A stretch of 64,000 nucleotides of DNA, taken from assembly GCF_947179515.1 (NCBI RefSeq), contig NC_067477.1, forward strand, positions 120,174,562-120,238,561, given 5' to 3'. Under the pieces are notes generated by a model, which saw only the letters and a program-made list of their open reading frames with translations, had not been told where the DNA came from and searched no databases. This document shows, in pieces, positions 1-11,732 of this stretch. Source of the stretch: Apodemus sylvaticus (taxonomy: Eukaryota; Chordata; Mammalia; Rodentia; Muridae). Position numbers and translations under genes: made by a program. How positions within the stretch are numbered: position 1 is the first letter of the stretch; every line of letters begins with the position of its first letter.

Positions 1-575
1 AATGCCATCGGAGTGATCTTTCTGCTGTCTGTGGCTGAACATGGTACCTTGGGTGTCAGCTCTACAGAGTCTGTATCCTCCGAATGTACATCTGGGATAA
101 TTCCCATTGACTCCATGACCTGAGGCAATGCCATCGGAGTGATCTTTCTCCTGTCTGTGGCTGAACATGGTACCTTGGGTGTCAGCTCTACAGAGTCTGT
201 ATCCTCTGAATGTAAATCTGGGATAATTCCCATTGAATCCATGACCTGAGGCAATGCCGTCTGAGTGATCTTTCTCCTGTTTGTGGCTGAACATGGTACC
301 TTGGGTGTCAGCTTTACAGAGACTGTATCCTCCGAATGTGAATCTGGGATAATTCCCATTGAATTCATGACCCGAGCCAATGCCATCGGAGTGATCTTTC
401 TGCCGTCTGTGGCTGAACATGGTACCTTGGGTGTCAGCTCTACGGAGTCTGTTAACTCCGAATGTGAATCTGAAACCATTCCCATTGAATCCATGACCGG
501 AAGCAATGCCATCGGAGTGATCTTTTTGCTGTCTGTGGCTGAACATGGTACCCTGGGTGTCAGCTCTACAGAGTC
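1..575. repeat. 126-bp tandem repeat, about 4.5 copies
   Basis: Units begin at 1, 127, 253, 379 and 505 with the same start (AATGCCATCGGAGTGATC or close). The period is exactly 126 bases with no indels, and the last copy breaks off near 573. The array runs off the left edge, so the true copy number is unknown. Divergence between units is a few percent, and the lack of any frame-breaking indel is notable. Confidence 0.95.
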
Positions 576-642
576 AGACAGGATCGAGCTGCTGTTGGAG
601 GATTCAGAGGAGATGCTGCAGCTACTGGAATGTTTCCCATTT
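1..642 (-). other. Possible exon of unrecognised minus-strand gene, built on a 126-bp tandem repeat
   Basis: Reading the minus strand from 642 down to 1 there is no stop in one frame, so it stays open to the window edge. Just upstream is a convincing acceptor: a pyrimidine tract ending TTTTAG at 643-648. About 70 bases of unique Ser-rich coding (codons such as CSISSESSNSSSILSD) are followed by four and a half copies of a 42-residue unit containing SVELTPKVPCSATD and KITPMAL. The product would be hydrophilic, acidic and Ser/Thr-rich, probably disordered. The plus strand is also open in copies 3-5 but has TGA in copies 1 and 2, which favours the minus strand. A second minus frame is also largely open, as is common in tandem repeats, so coding is not proven. 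I do not recognise the protein; if real, its 5' exons lie at higher coordinates. Confidence 0.4.
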
Positions 643-659
643 CTAAAACAACAGCAAGG

Positions 660-1129
660 TGGGTCAAAATCCTGAGACATAGTGTCAGAGATGGAGGGAG
701 AAGACATATAATCTGATTCTGATGAATTCAGGTCTTTAAGTGCTGAGCTGAAAAGCAGAGAGAATAGTTTTTTTCATTGTCTTTGGAATCAGTAGTGAGA
801 AAATTAGGACAAAGAAAGAAAGTGATCATTTCAAGTCTAACATAGTTCTGGTCTAAGGAAGGAGAGGGTGGAAAAGGGGTTGCTTCCTTGGGCATCAGTT
901 ATTGTAAAGAATCCCTCCACCAGGAGCAAGGGAGATGAGTCAGTGAAGTGAATGCCATACAAGTAGAGAAGCTGCGCCCTATCCCCAGATCACACACGAT
1001 AACAGAGTGCATGGTGTCCCAGTGCTGGAGAAGAGGAGACAAGCATGTACCTGGGGCTCACTGTCCCACTGAGACACTTTATTTCAAAGAACAAGATGGA
1101 TGGTTCCAAAAAATGACATCCAATTTTAA

Positions 1130-1130
<1 letters not shown>
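660..1130. other. No recognisable gene or repeat
   Basis: Purine-rich unique-looking sequence between the tandem array and a CA repeat. If the minus-strand exon is real, this is part of the intron upstream of it. I see no exon signal that stands out. Confidence 0.4.

Positions 1131-1158
<28 letters not shown>
1131..1158. repeat. (CA)n microsatellite
   Basis: About 13 CA units, clean apart from the edges. Confidence 0.9.
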
Positions 1159-1160
<2 letters not shown>

Positions 1161-1360
1161 CTCCCATTAAACTTGCCGTTAAGCTGGATGACGTCAGTTT
1201 TGTTCAGTCCTTAGGATCTGCATGTTAGAAGAGAACTGACACCTGTGGCTTGCCCTCTGACCTCCACATACATGTGGCATACATGTGCACACATGCACAT
1301 ACGAAGAGAAAAGTTAAAAATGAATAAACGTAGTTTTGATTAAAAAAAACTTCACCGTTT

Positions 1361-1580
1361 TGGGGGTTAGATCGTTCAGTTCTTAAGAGCAGTGACTTCT
1401 CTTCCAGAAGATGCAAGTTTGATTCTCAGCACCCACATGGTGGTTCACAAACATCAGTATCTCTAGTACAAAGAGATCATATACCCCATTCTGCATCTGA
1501 GGGCACCAGGCATGCATGTGGGGCACAGATAGTCATACATGCAAAACAGGCATACATGTAAAATATAAATAAATCTCAAA
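1361..1580 (+). mobile_element. B2/B3 SINE (diverged)
   Basis: A degraded tRNA-like head (TTCAGTTCTTAAGAGCA) is followed by the typical CACCCACATGGTGGTTCACA block and an ATAAATAAATCTC tail. A second B3 tail-like piece lies just upstream at 1210-1330. Confidence 0.7.
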
Positions 1581-1944
1581 AAATGGTTCTTTCTGACTCA
1601 AATCCCCCCTTTACTCTTTTTCCTTCCTTTTATTTTAAATATTTCTCTACCCCCTACCCAGAAACTCTGTTTTCTGACCTTGCATTTTCCAGATGTTGAA
1701 AGATATTTTTAAAGCTTCTATCGATTGAGCATAATATACAGTCCTGGGTTTGGTCCTTAGGACGACAACGACGTCCTGGAATACTGAACACAGCAGGTTA
1801 GGTCAGTGGAACTGAAGTGATATCAAAGTATCAGTAAGTTAACTAATAAGAATAGAAAATTGATTTAGGAATGAGACAATTACTCTCATAGTAAATGATG
1901 TAAAAGTATCAGGTATTTTATACTTCTAGCACTTACAATTAAGG

Positions 1945-2352
1945 CTATGTCTTAGTTAGGGGTTCTACTGTTGTGATGAAACTGCATGACTAGAAAATTC
2001 TTGCAGGTAAAGGGTTAGTTTCACCGACCAACTTTCAAGTCATACTCCATTGTGGAGGGAAGTCAGGGTAGGAACTCAGGGCAGGATCCGTGAGGCAGGA
2101 GCTGATGCAGAGGCTCTGCTTACTGCCTTGTTTTCATGGTTTTCTCACCCTGACTACTTATATCACCTATGACCACCAGCCTGGAGTGGCACCACCCACA
2201 GTGAGCTGGACTTTCCCACAATCATTGATCATCAATTAAGGAAATGCACCACAGGCTTGCCCACAGGGCAATCTGGAAGGAGCAGTTGAGGCTTCCTCTT
2301 CTAAAATGAGGCTAGCTTGTATCAAGTTGATGTGAAACAATCTTAGGACAGT
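1945..2352 (-). mobile_element. LTR-like rodent repeat, solo copy
   Basis: Runs from CTTAGTTAGGGGTTCTACTG to ATCAAGTTGATGTGAAACA. It is a reverse-oriented relative of the two LTR-like units at 11733-12120 and 13405-13803. It shares GGCACCACCCACA and CAGGAGCTGATGCAGAGGC with the complement of those units. Family name not assigned. Confidence 0.6.
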
Positions 2353-2557
2353 CTGAAGACAGACTCTACTTACCATGCCAGATCACTTGCTGTGGCATAC
2401 TTCTTGGATTCTTCCAATTCCAAAGCTGGTAATAGGAGTAAAGAAACTACTTAGCATAGTAATTACTGATACAATGTAAAAGAATCCCTTTCATTCAATA
2501 ATCATGAGGGCAAAGATAGAGTCATGCCTGCCATGAAGCTAATTAGTGGCACGGCAC

Positions 2558-2760
2558 AGCTACCAAGTTTTTTTTTTGTTTTTGTTTTTGTTTTGTTTTT
2601 TTGTTTTTTTTCGAGACAGGGTTTCTCTGTATAGCCCTGGCTGTCCTGGAACTCACTCTGTAGACCAGGCTGGCCTCGAACTCAGAAATCCGCCTGCCTC
2701 TGCCTCCCAAGTGCTGGGATTAAAGGCGTGCGCCACCACTGCCCGGCAGCTACCAAGTTT
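2558..2760 (-). mobile_element. B1 SINE with target-site duplication
   Basis: Nearly consensus B1 in reverse (2571-2747): a T-rich tail, then GAGACAGGGTTTCTCTGTATAG and so on to GCCACCACTGCCCGG. Flanked by AGCTACCAAGTTT at 2558-2570 and 2748-2760, a perfect duplication. The low divergence suggests a young insertion. Confidence 0.95.
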
Positions 2761-3433
2761 TAAATGTCCATATTCTCTGCTTTCTTCATCATGGACCAGA
2801 AGTGCCTCCACTAGAAGCATGGGAATGGGAACATAACAGTGGGAGACACAGAGAGCCTGATACATCTCTTCCTTTAAAGATGTTTACCCAGAATACATAG
2901 TAGAGGAATAAAGGCAACAAACTCTTAGTAGTTATTCTTTGTCCAGTCTCCTGTCCCATTGAGTTTCTTTCCAGGACTTTGGGTTTCCATGAAAATATAT
3001 GGGACATGGGAAAGGGACCATGCACGAGTTATGGGGCTGTTGTATGCATGACTTTGCAAGTGAAGATGTTAGAAAGATGGCTTTACTCTAGTCACACCCT
3101 CTTTTTCAACTTTCTTCCATATGCTGTCAACGATCAGTGTCTTAAAGCAGAAACACAGCAGCTTGAGCTAACAATAAGGGATAGAGTAATTCTGACCTAT
3201 GAGTTTCCTGATATCTTCAAGAATCTGTTGCTTTGAAGCCTAGAGAAACACACACACACAAAAAAAAAGAAACAAGAAAGTTAGGTTTATGTTATAGATT
3301 GGAGATTTTATTGACAATACATCTCATCTTCCCTGTGGGACATGTTTTATATCAGGTATCAACTCAGTTGTCTTCTGTAATCATATCATTAGATATTAAT
3401 TTATTTATTGTGAATGATTTATTAAATATTATA
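2761..3433. other. No gene seen
   Basis: AT-rich, unique-looking sequence with a short (CA)n/A-rich patch near 3247-3275. The short open frames here lack codon bias, splice sites or family resemblance. Confidence 0.4.
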
Positions 3434-3612
3434 AGGAAGCCCCAAGATGGCTCTGTAGGCAAAGGTGCTACACACCATGCCCAAAGACCTGGGTTGTCTG
3501 GAGCTCTTGTAGTAAAAGGAGAGAAGCAGTTTTCACCAGTCCTCTCACTTCCCTCCATGTGCATGCCATGGCATTTGTGCATGCATGCACACATGCATAC
3601 ATGTTATTCAGT
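3434..3612 (+). mobile_element. B3 SINE
   Basis: CCAAGATGGCTCTGTAGGCAAAGG head and a GCATGCATGCACACATGCATACATG 3' end typical of the B2/B3 superfamily. Confidence 0.65.
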
Positions 3613-3736
3613 GTCTTCAAAAATTAAATTCTAGATTATTATGTGGCATACTGAGACTAAAGATAAATATGCCCCCTTTACTCTAGAGCCAAGCATTAGT
3701 AAGGAAAACAGCCACCTAAACAGATAAGATACTATG

Positions 3737-3892
3737 TGGGAGCCAGCAAAATGGCTCAGTGGGTACAGGTACCTGGTGCCAAGCCTTGGCAACCTACATC
3801 TAACTCCTATGACCTTCAAGGTAGATGGAAAGATCTGACTCTTGCTGGTTGTCTTCTACTTCTCTATGCCTGATGACACGCATGCGCACGCG
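3737..3892 (+). mobile_element. B3 SINE
   Basis: AGCCAGCAAAATGGCTCAGTGGG head; the 3' end carries CATGCGCACGCGCAC. Confidence 0.65.
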
Positions 3893-3984
3893 CACTGAAC
3901 CAAGTTCATTTCCATATGACAATATGACAGTTTAACTGAGGAGAGCTCCACATAGCAGCAAGAAAACAATGCCACCACTGTGAT

Positions 3985-4350
3985 GACAAATGTCAACTTG
4001 ACAAAATCTCGAATCATCTGGAGATGAGCCTCTGAGCATGTCTGTAGGGAAGTGTCTGGATAACCATCATGAGGCACCTCTGGGTGGCGCCAAGCTATGA
4101 CTGGGATCCTAGACTGTGTCCCTAGGGAAAGAGAAGAGCAGCTTGAACTTGTTCCTTCTCTCTGCTTCTTTACTGTGGATGTCACCTGAATCGCTACCCT
4201 GAGCCCCTAGGCTGTGGCTTCTTCCCCTGCCATGGTGGATGGAGGGACCATAATTCTGAATGACTGTGAGCTGAAATGATCCCTTCCTTCTAATGAAGTC
4301 ACTTTTGTGAGGATGCTCTGTCACAGCAACAGAAAAGAAACTGGGATGAC
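3985..4350 (+). mobile_element. Old interspersed repeat beginning TGTCAACTTGAC
   Basis: Begins AATGTCAACTTGACAAAATC and ends near GTCACAGCAACAGAAAAGAAACTGGGA, the edge motifs of a diverged rodent repeat. Family not assigned. Confidence 0.45.
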
Positions 4351-4436
4351 AGCAAATAATAACAAGAAAAGGTAGATGCTTTCTCAATACAAGATTCAGA
4401 GATGGACTCTCAGTGTATTAAGAATTCAGGTGTGAA

Positions 4437-4658
4437 GGGGCTGGAGAGATGGTTCAGCAGTTAAAGGCACAGCCTGGCTGCTTTTGCAGAGGACCTAGGT
4501 TTGGTTCCCAGCACCCATATGGTGGCTTATAACTGTATCTCCAGTTTCAGAGGACCTGATGCTCTTTTATGAACCATGGAAGCACCAGACATCATGTGGT
4601 GCATGCACACATGCAGGCAAAAAGCTCATACATATAAAATAAAAATAAACCTTAACTA
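4437..4658 (+). mobile_element. B3 SINE
   Basis: Full head GGGGCTGGAGAGATGGTTCAGCAG, a middle block CCCAGCACCCATATGGTGGC, and an AAAATAAAAATAAACC tail. Confidence 0.85.
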
Positions 4659-4665
4659 AAAAGGA

Positions 4666-4970
4666 TTTAGCAGTGATGGTGCGTGCCTTTAACCCCAGTA
4701 CTTGGGAGGCAGAAGCATGTGGAACCCTGTGTTTAAGGCCACCCTGGTCTACAAAATGAGTTCCAGGACAGCCAGAGCTACACAGAGAAAACCTGTATGA
4801 AATAAACAAATACCAGCACTCTGGGAGGCAGAGGCAGGCAGATTTCTGAGTTCGAGGCCAACCTGGTCTACAGAGTGAGTTCCAGGACAGCCAGGGCTAC
4901 ACAGAGAAACCCTGTCTCGAAAAAGCCAAAAGAACAAACAAACAAACAAAAAAAACCCCAAATAAATAAA
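4666..4970 (+). mobile_element. Two B1 SINEs in tandem
   Basis: A diverged B1 (4666-4808) is followed directly by a 5'-truncated, near-consensus B1 (4812-4935) with an A-rich tail. The second starts at CCAGCACTCTGGGAGGC, so it inserted next to or into the tail of the first. Confidence 0.8.
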
Positions 4971-5254
4971 GAATTCAAATGTGAAAAAATAACGTGAATT
5001 TTAAAGAATTCAAATGTGAAAAACTACAACAGACAGAATATAAAAGAAAAAAATCTATCACATTAGACAATGAACTAATTTAAAAAATTGAAAACCATAA
5101 TTGCTAAAAAAATGGATCTTAAATTTCTTGTCATACACATGAAAAAATCTGAAGTGAAAAATGTGTTAACTAGCTTGATTTAATTATTACACAATGGTTA
5201 AAGCAAACTGTTACGCTCCATAAGTATATATGAGTATTTGTTAACAACATTTCT

Positions 5255-5446
5255 TTCCGTGTGTTAGTATTCACGTGTAGGTGTGCACACCACTAGCATG
5301 CGTGGTGCTCTCTGAATCCAGGAGAGGGTGTTAGATCCCCTGGAACTAGGTGTACAGATGGTCGTACCCACCATGTGGATGCTGGGAATTGAACCTGGGT
5401 CCTCTGCAAGAGCAGCAAGTACTCTTAACCACTAAGCCATAACATT
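5255..5446 (-). mobile_element. B3 SINE
   Basis: Reverse B3: GTGTGCACACCACTAGCATG, CCATGTGGATGCTGGGAATTGAACC and CTCTTAACCACTAAGCCAT. Confidence 0.8.
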
Positions 5447-5449
5447 TTC

Positions 5450-6715
5450 AATCCAGCTAAGCCATCCCCTGACATGCTCACTTAGAAGCTCCAAATGACA
5501 AGTTTACCATTTCCTTCTAGCCCTTGGGAAATGCTAGGAAACTGGCCTCCACACTGAAAAGTATAAAAACTAAAGGGATGCCCCCAGAGACTGTTAACTG
5601 CATGCTGATTGTGTGCGTCAGTTTCTATTTCTTACTTCTAATTCTCAAAGCCCATGGAGGTATGCTGCCCACGGTTAGGGTGGGTTTTCCCACCTCAGTG
5701 AGTCCAGTCTAGAAACTCCCTCATGCATGTTTATCTCTGGGAAGACTGTAGATAGTACTGTGTTCACATCATGAGAGGTCCTGAAATACCTGCAGATGAT
5801 AAATTTCAATGTGTCTGGATTGATAGTTCCATCATTAAATGTAAATGGAATACTTTGGTTAAACTCTTTCTCTTCAAAACCACCATAAGGCCAGAGTGTG
5901 GTGGTGCATGCCTGTAAACGCTCCACTCTTGAGACTGACACGAAAGGATTATCATGAGTTCAAAGCCAGCTTACTGGAGTTCTGGGTTACTAAATGAAGG
6001 CACATCTCAAAAGTCTCTTCTATTCAATCTAGAAATTCCATATAATGAAAGATCTGAAGAATGGTTTATAGAATGGAGATGTAAAATAGAGCAAAGACAC
6101 ATAGGAGATACAGTAATGAGAGCTCCAGAAGGAAGGGGATAGAGAATGGAGCAAGACATTACTTGTAGATTAATAACACTGAAATATATGGGACCTCTGT
6201 ACTCTGTGCTCAATTTTCCATTAATGTCAAAACTATACATTTTTATGTTTGTGTGTGCATATCTGACATATCTCCTCATCCCTAAAAACAGCTTTGAAGC
6301 AGTCTGTTCTTTAACTTAATAACTAGAAAGTTGTGAGAACCGAGAAACGTTGATATGTCAGTGTTATGACAGCAGAAGCCCAAAAGAATAGCTGAATTAA
6401 GTATATTCAAAAATTCAAAGAACGGAAAAGAGTTCCAAAGCCTACCCCAAATAAGAGTTATCATATCCAAGTGAGCAGAAAGCGAAGAAATGGTGTATTA
6501 TTAGAAATACTGGGCACAAGAAAACAGAATAACATTCTTTAATGTGCTAATATAAAACGACTGCCTATATAGATTTAGACACTGGAACTACATCAAATGA
6601 AAATTTTTATCAAACATAGTCACAGGACACCTAATTTGGGCTGCCCAGAACTTAAAGTATGACAATAATTATAAATATTTGGGATTTATTCAAGGAATGG
6701 ATGGATGTTTGCTAT
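5450..6715. other. No gene seen; B4-like fragment at 5887-5990
   Basis: AT-rich sequence. The only repeat I can place is a B1/B4-like fragment (GAGTGTGGTGGTGCATGCC). Short open frames on both strands look accidental. Confidence 0.4.
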
Positions 6716-7190
6716 GACAGAGACACTTGCACACCAGCATTTACTGCAGCACTATTCATATGTACATTATAGAACCAACCTAAGTCACAACTGTGGAAGA
6801 ATGGATTGTAAATATGTGTGCATACACAATGGATTCTTTCTGTCATAAAGAAGAACAAAGTTACATAGTTTTCAGAGAAAGGGACTCAACTGGAGCTCAT
6901 ATTAAGCATAATAAGCCACCTCGAAAGACCAACATCAAGTGATTATTCTCATTTGTAATTCCTAGATTTTATGTAGCTGTATAAAATTACACATGTAAAC
7001 ACGCCATTAAAGTAGAAACAAAATTACCTTAAAGAATAAATGAAACTAATGGGGAGACTGGAGGAGCAAAGTGGGGACAATTGGGGAGGGGTTGTGCTCA
7101 ATGTACAGTGTACAGCATCTGAAGATATTCTCCCGTAACCAGTACCATATGCAGTAGATATACACAGTAAAACTAAAACAATGCATGATC
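6716..7190 (+). mobile_element. Old L1 3' end (ORF2 tail)
   Basis: Degenerate match to the end of L1 ORF2 and the start of the 3' UTR: GCAGCACTATTCATATG, AGAACCAACCTAAGTCAC, GGACTCAACTGGAGC. Many stops; clearly dead. Confidence 0.6.
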
Positions 7191-7544
7191 GTTTAAACAT
7201 AACCCAATGATCAACACATTGTACCATAATAACAAAGCAGAGAACTGTCATGGCCATATTAATAGTGCAGGGGAAAAAATCTATTCATGTTTTGTTTTGT
7301 TTCATTTTGTTTTTGAAGACACTCAACAAATCAGAAATAGCAGGCAACTTCCTTCAACATGCCTTGGGTCCAAATTTATCCCCCAACTTGATATGTTATA
7401 ATCCTAACTACAAATAGTGTTAGTAGGTGGGATTATTGGAAGATAGCTATGGCATGAGATGCATATCTGCAAGACATTGTAGAAAGCAAGTAGTAAATAA
7501 GATGTTCTTTGTTCATGATTGGAGGGTTTGATGCTAACATGGCA

Positions 7545-8010
7545 ACATTATCAAAGCAACTATAGATTCTGTAGAGATTCTGTATAATCCCTATCCAAAT
7601 CCCAATGGACTTTTTTGCAGAAATGAGACCCCTGTCCTAAAAATTTAAAGGAATCACAAAGGTTTCCCAGGAGCCAAAAAATTATCTTGAAAAAGCATAG
7701 TTAAATGACTCAGTTTCTGTTTTTAAAACTGTGTACAATGCTACAGTAATCAAAAATAGTCATGGTGGAACTGGTATAAGAACAGACCTTTAGGGTCAAT
7801 GAAAGCTAACACTGAAAATCAACTGGTTCTCTACACAGATGCTTTGACCATTCAATGCCAAAAAAAAAAAAAAGTTTTAATAAATGGTTCGGGGACACTG
7901 GAAGACCACATGTTAATGAGTGAAGTCGGGCCTTACTTCATATCATATTTAAAAACAAATTTGAGATAGAGTAAAAACATAAATCTGAGAACTAAAATTA
8001 TGAAATTCTA
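7545..8010 (+). mobile_element. Old L1 ORF2 fragment
   Basis: CAATCCCTATCCAAATCCCAATG-like text, CTACAGTAATCAAAA and GGAACTGGTATAAGAACAGA are recognisable L1 ORF2 landmarks. It is broken by stops and an A-run at 7860. Confidence 0.7.
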
Positions 8011-8106
8011 CAAACTAAGAAGGAGAAAGAGGAAGAGAAGGAGGAAATGGAGGAAGAGGAAGAGAAGGAGGAAGAGGAGGAGGAGAAAGAGTAGAGGAGG
8101 AGGAGG
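8011..8106. repeat. Purine-rich GGA/GAAGAG low-complexity tract
   Basis: Almost unbroken A/G on the plus strand, joined directly to the B3 that follows. Confidence 0.85.
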
Positions 8107-8285
8107 TCATGGGGAGATGGTTCAGCAGCACATACTGCTCTTGCAGAGGACCTGGGTTCAGTTCTTAGCATCCATGTCAGATGGTTCTCAATAGCCTGGA
8201 ATTCTAGCTCCAGGGGAATTCTAGCTCTGACTTCTGCTGGCATCCGTATTTCAATTCTTCCACACAATCACCCAAACACACAATT
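8107..8285 (+). mobile_element. B3 SINE
   Basis: GGGGAGATGGTTCAGCAGCAC head and CTCTTGCAGAGGACCTGGG. Confidence 0.75.
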
Positions 8286-9060
8286 TTAAAAATGAGCTTA
8301 GAGAAGAGAAAGAATTGTAATGTTTAATATGTTGACTTAGCTAGGCTATGGAACCCAGTGGCTTGGTCATATATTAGCCTAGAACATTTCTTTGACAGTA
8401 ATTCTTACATATGACTAACATTTAGAATCAGTACACTTTAAAGCATATTGCTTTCCATACCGCGAGTGGGCATCACCCAATCAGCTGAAGGCTTTAATAG
8501 CAGATATCAGAACTCCTGAAGAGAAAAGACTTCTTCCACAGGAATAAAGCAAAAAAGGTGTACCCATTTCTCTAGCCTGCCCTTTGCTGCATGTTTTGGA
8601 CTCAGGACAATAACACTAACTTTTACCTGAGTTTGTCTATGAATTTCAGAAGAGCTGTGAGAGCCAATTTCTTGGCCTCAGTTTCTTTTCATGTGTGTGT
8701 GTCAGAGGAGAGGAAACTCAGACAGGAAGCATGACCTACTAACATTCATCATGTGCACCATGTCTGCAAACAATTCCTCTTCTGTTGAAAATAAAAATTC
8801 CCACCCACCCACAAAGTTGTCACTTGTAATTAATGTCCCAAAACCTTCATTGTCTTGTCCTATGAGTATAAATCTTTCTTTACAAAATGGACTCCATCGG
8901 CCTTCTGCCTACCATCTGATGGACAATATCCATGTCTCAACTCTTATCACATTCTTTCCCCCAAAAGTTCTATGTATGTCAGTCTGACTGTCTCCCCTCA
9001 GCTCAAGTTCCCAGGCAGCACTTCTCTAATATCTTGTACGGTCTTCCTTTTTGATAATAT
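8286..9060. other. No gene seen
   Basis: Unique-looking sequence. Short open frames at 8691-8987 and 8855-9226 overlap in different frames and have no supporting splice or promoter signal. Confidence 0.35.
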
Positions 9061-9084
9061 GATCCTAAAGTTACTACTACTATT

Positions 9085-9342
9085 ACCACCTCCTCCTCTT
9101 GACCTCTCCCTCCTTCTTCTCCTCTTCTTCCTTTTTCCTTCTTTCCTATTCCTTGTTCTACCTCCTCTTCCTCTTCTTTCTGTTCTTCCCTCTTGCTCTT
9201 CTTTTCTTGGCTTTTTGAGAGAGTAGTCCTTGCTCTCCTGGAACTCACTATGTGGACTAGGATGACTTTGAACTCAGAGAGTTCCTCCTGCCTCTGCCTC
9301 CAAAGTACTGACATCAAAGGTGTGGACCACCATGCCCGGCCT
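9085..9342 (-). mobile_element. Diverged B1 SINE with long pyrimidine tail
   Basis: CTCCT/CTTCT-rich tract (9085-9200) followed by a reverse B1 body (GGAACTCACTATGTGGACTAGG to CACCATGCCCGGCC). The tract is probably the expanded B1 tail. Confidence 0.7.
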
Positions 9343-10285
9343 AAAGCTTCTTGAACTGAATTAAGGTAAAGACATCTATGGGCATTGCGTCAACTCCCCC
9401 CTACCCTCTGCTCATTCCCTCAGATGGCTCAGAGGCTCAGCATTTCTAAAAACCTATAGGGGTTCAGCACAGAGAGAAGTGGGTTTTGAGAGAGAGTGGC
9501 TATCACATACCTTTTTCTTGGCTGCCGCCTTTGTCTGGCTCCTATACCTAGAAAATAACACACAGACACCACCAACCAGGAAACTAAATAAACTAAGCCT
9601 GAAATGGCCCAGCAGTGGGATATCCATCCCCCAACTTGGATCCATTACTTAAGCACAACTTAACTAAACTAAACTAAACTAAAAACTAAAGAGTCTCTGT
9701 CTCCAGAATGTCACCATAATGACATCATAATAGGTACTTCAAGGTAAGGCCAGTCATTGTATATTTCAGCCACTGGCCTTCCCTGGAGCCACCCCTAGCT
9801 CTCAGATCCCTTATATCCCAAATCTCAAGGAAGAATCCATCTATGAATCTTCCGAGGTACAGCTTGACAAAGTGCCATTATGGAAGAAGTGATGAAGCAA
9901 AATTTCAATGTCTTTCAAAATGGCCTGTTCCGATTCACATCTTCTCTGGAGCTGGCCACTATCCTAAGCTTAGATTAGGTCCCGTGCCACATATTTCAAC
10001 CTTCAGGTTAGAAAGCAGAGGCAAGCAGAATCAGAGAGAGTTAGAACAATTGGAGTGGGAATGCTCATTTGCTATGAGGTGCTCAGTTTTCTAAGTCCAC
10101 AGGTCTCCATATTCCCTAGTTCCTGTCGACCTAATATGCATCAAATCGAGTAGTGGCCTTAGAGGAACATCTTATCCTACGATATACTCTCTTACTGCCA
10201 AGTTTATCTATACTATTTTTTTTTGAGTTACCACAGAAGCTGCAATAATTGTTCAGTAAATCCCTCTTACCTTTTCTCATCTATC
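9343..10285. other. No gene seen; (AACTA)n at 9657-9685
   Basis: Contains a short pentamer repeat. I cannot assign the rest to any gene or repeat family. Confidence 0.35.
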
Positions 10286-10288
10286 ATT

Positions 10289-10503
10289 AACAGTTTTTTT
10301 AAAAAATGTATTTTATGTATAATTTCCCTGCATGTATGTTTGTGTACCACATGTATTCCAAAGAGATTGAGAAGACAGCATCAGATCCCCCAAAACTGGA
10401 GTTAGGGACAGTTGTGAGAGGCTGTGTGGGTGCTGGAACTCAGCACAAGCCCTTCGCAAGAGCAGCCTGTGCTCTAACCATTGAGCCGTCTCTCCAGCCC
10501 CAC
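10289..10503 (-). mobile_element. B3 SINE
   Basis: Reverse B3 ending GAGCCGTCTCTCCAGCCCC, with a T/A-rich tail at 10291. Confidence 0.85.
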
Positions 10504-11732
10504 TCTTCACATCTTATATGACTTCAGTACACTTGTCAAGACCATGAGATTAAAATGGGCGGTGGAGGATCCAGAATCAAAGGGCATCCTTGGCTTCATT
10601 GCAAATTCAAAGCCAGCTTGAGCTCCATAAACCCTATCTCAAGAAAATGCAAACATTGGTACATTAATTCCTACCTTCATTTGCATCTCATATTCTCCCA
10701 CCAGTGTCAGGATCCATCCTAGAGCACCATGTTGCTGGAGACCGAACCCAGAGCCCTCTGAGTTCTAACCAAGAGTCCTATCACTGCACCAATAGAGAAA
10801 AGAAATCCCTACATTTGAGGCTCTGTGATGTTCTCTTTATGTTTAGACTGAGAGTCTATGTTTGGGGAGGGGTAGGAATGGAGACTACACAGCTGTGGCC
10901 CATCCTTCTAATTCCAGCACATCAAGAGGGACAACGCTATCAACTTGTAACACTAGTGTCAAGCCATTTGCAGAGTGTGAATGCTGCATGCCTCTTCCTG
11001 ATGTTACTATTTTCCTTTGTTCATAACTTTGCTTCCAGAAGAGTCCTATAAATCTAACTCCTATTGGAAATCTGGGGTTAGCATGATTAAGCCCCATCTC
11101 CTGGAAGAATAATAAAACATATACTACTTGAAATTCTTGAGGAAGAGAGATTTGCCACCCCTCTCAGCACTTTCTATTTGTTCTTTTACATTTATTGGTA
11201 AGGGTGCATGTGTATTCCTTTTGCACTTGGTGCTATGGCTGAATACTATCCTTCGTTTTCTTGATCAGTTTTTACAGCTTTATCTTCAGGAAGCTCTTCT
11301 TACGGGCTTGCTTCTAATAGACCTCATCACTGTAGGTATACATTTTTTGCAGCCCATTTTAATAAACGTTCAACCTCAACTCTTTCTGACCACCCACCAG
11401 AGGGAGTGGAAGAGAAAAGTCATTAGGAGATGGGGGACTTGTGCCTATTTATCAATAGTTCTTTGTGGTTGAGCTCACACTTCTTTGTCAGCAGTTCAGT
11501 CCCATAGCAAACACCGGATACTAACCAGCAGCTGCAGTCCAGTCCTCTCAGCAGGCAGACACCACATATGGACCAGGAGCTATAGTTCAATCCTGAAGAA
11601 AGTTCAAGGTTCACCAACCAGCCTGAGGCAAGGCTGCAGAAGCAGCAAGAAGTCACAGGAACTTCAAGAGAAGTTCTTTGGTGAGTTTCTCCCTATGGCA
11701 GCATTCCCACAAGCTGGGCTCAACAATGCTAC
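10504..11732. other. No gene seen
   Basis: Contains small B4-like scraps (about 10590-10650). The open frame at 11128-11472 has a hydrophobic stretch but no domain I recognise and no exon signals. I treat it as chance. Confidence 0.35.

Noticed and set aside
265..675. 136-codon plus-strand open frame over the tandem repeat
   Set aside because: The same frame has TGA in the first two units and no acceptor or promoter. The minus strand is open throughout and has an acceptor, so I prefer that strand.
9085..9317. Glu/Lys-rich or Leu/Pro-rich open frames
   Set aside because: They follow the CTTCT-rich tract and the B1 next to it.
11128..11472. 114-codon open frame with hydrophobic segments
   Set aside because: No homolog recognised and no exon signals. 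Hydrophobic runs are common in T-rich DNA.
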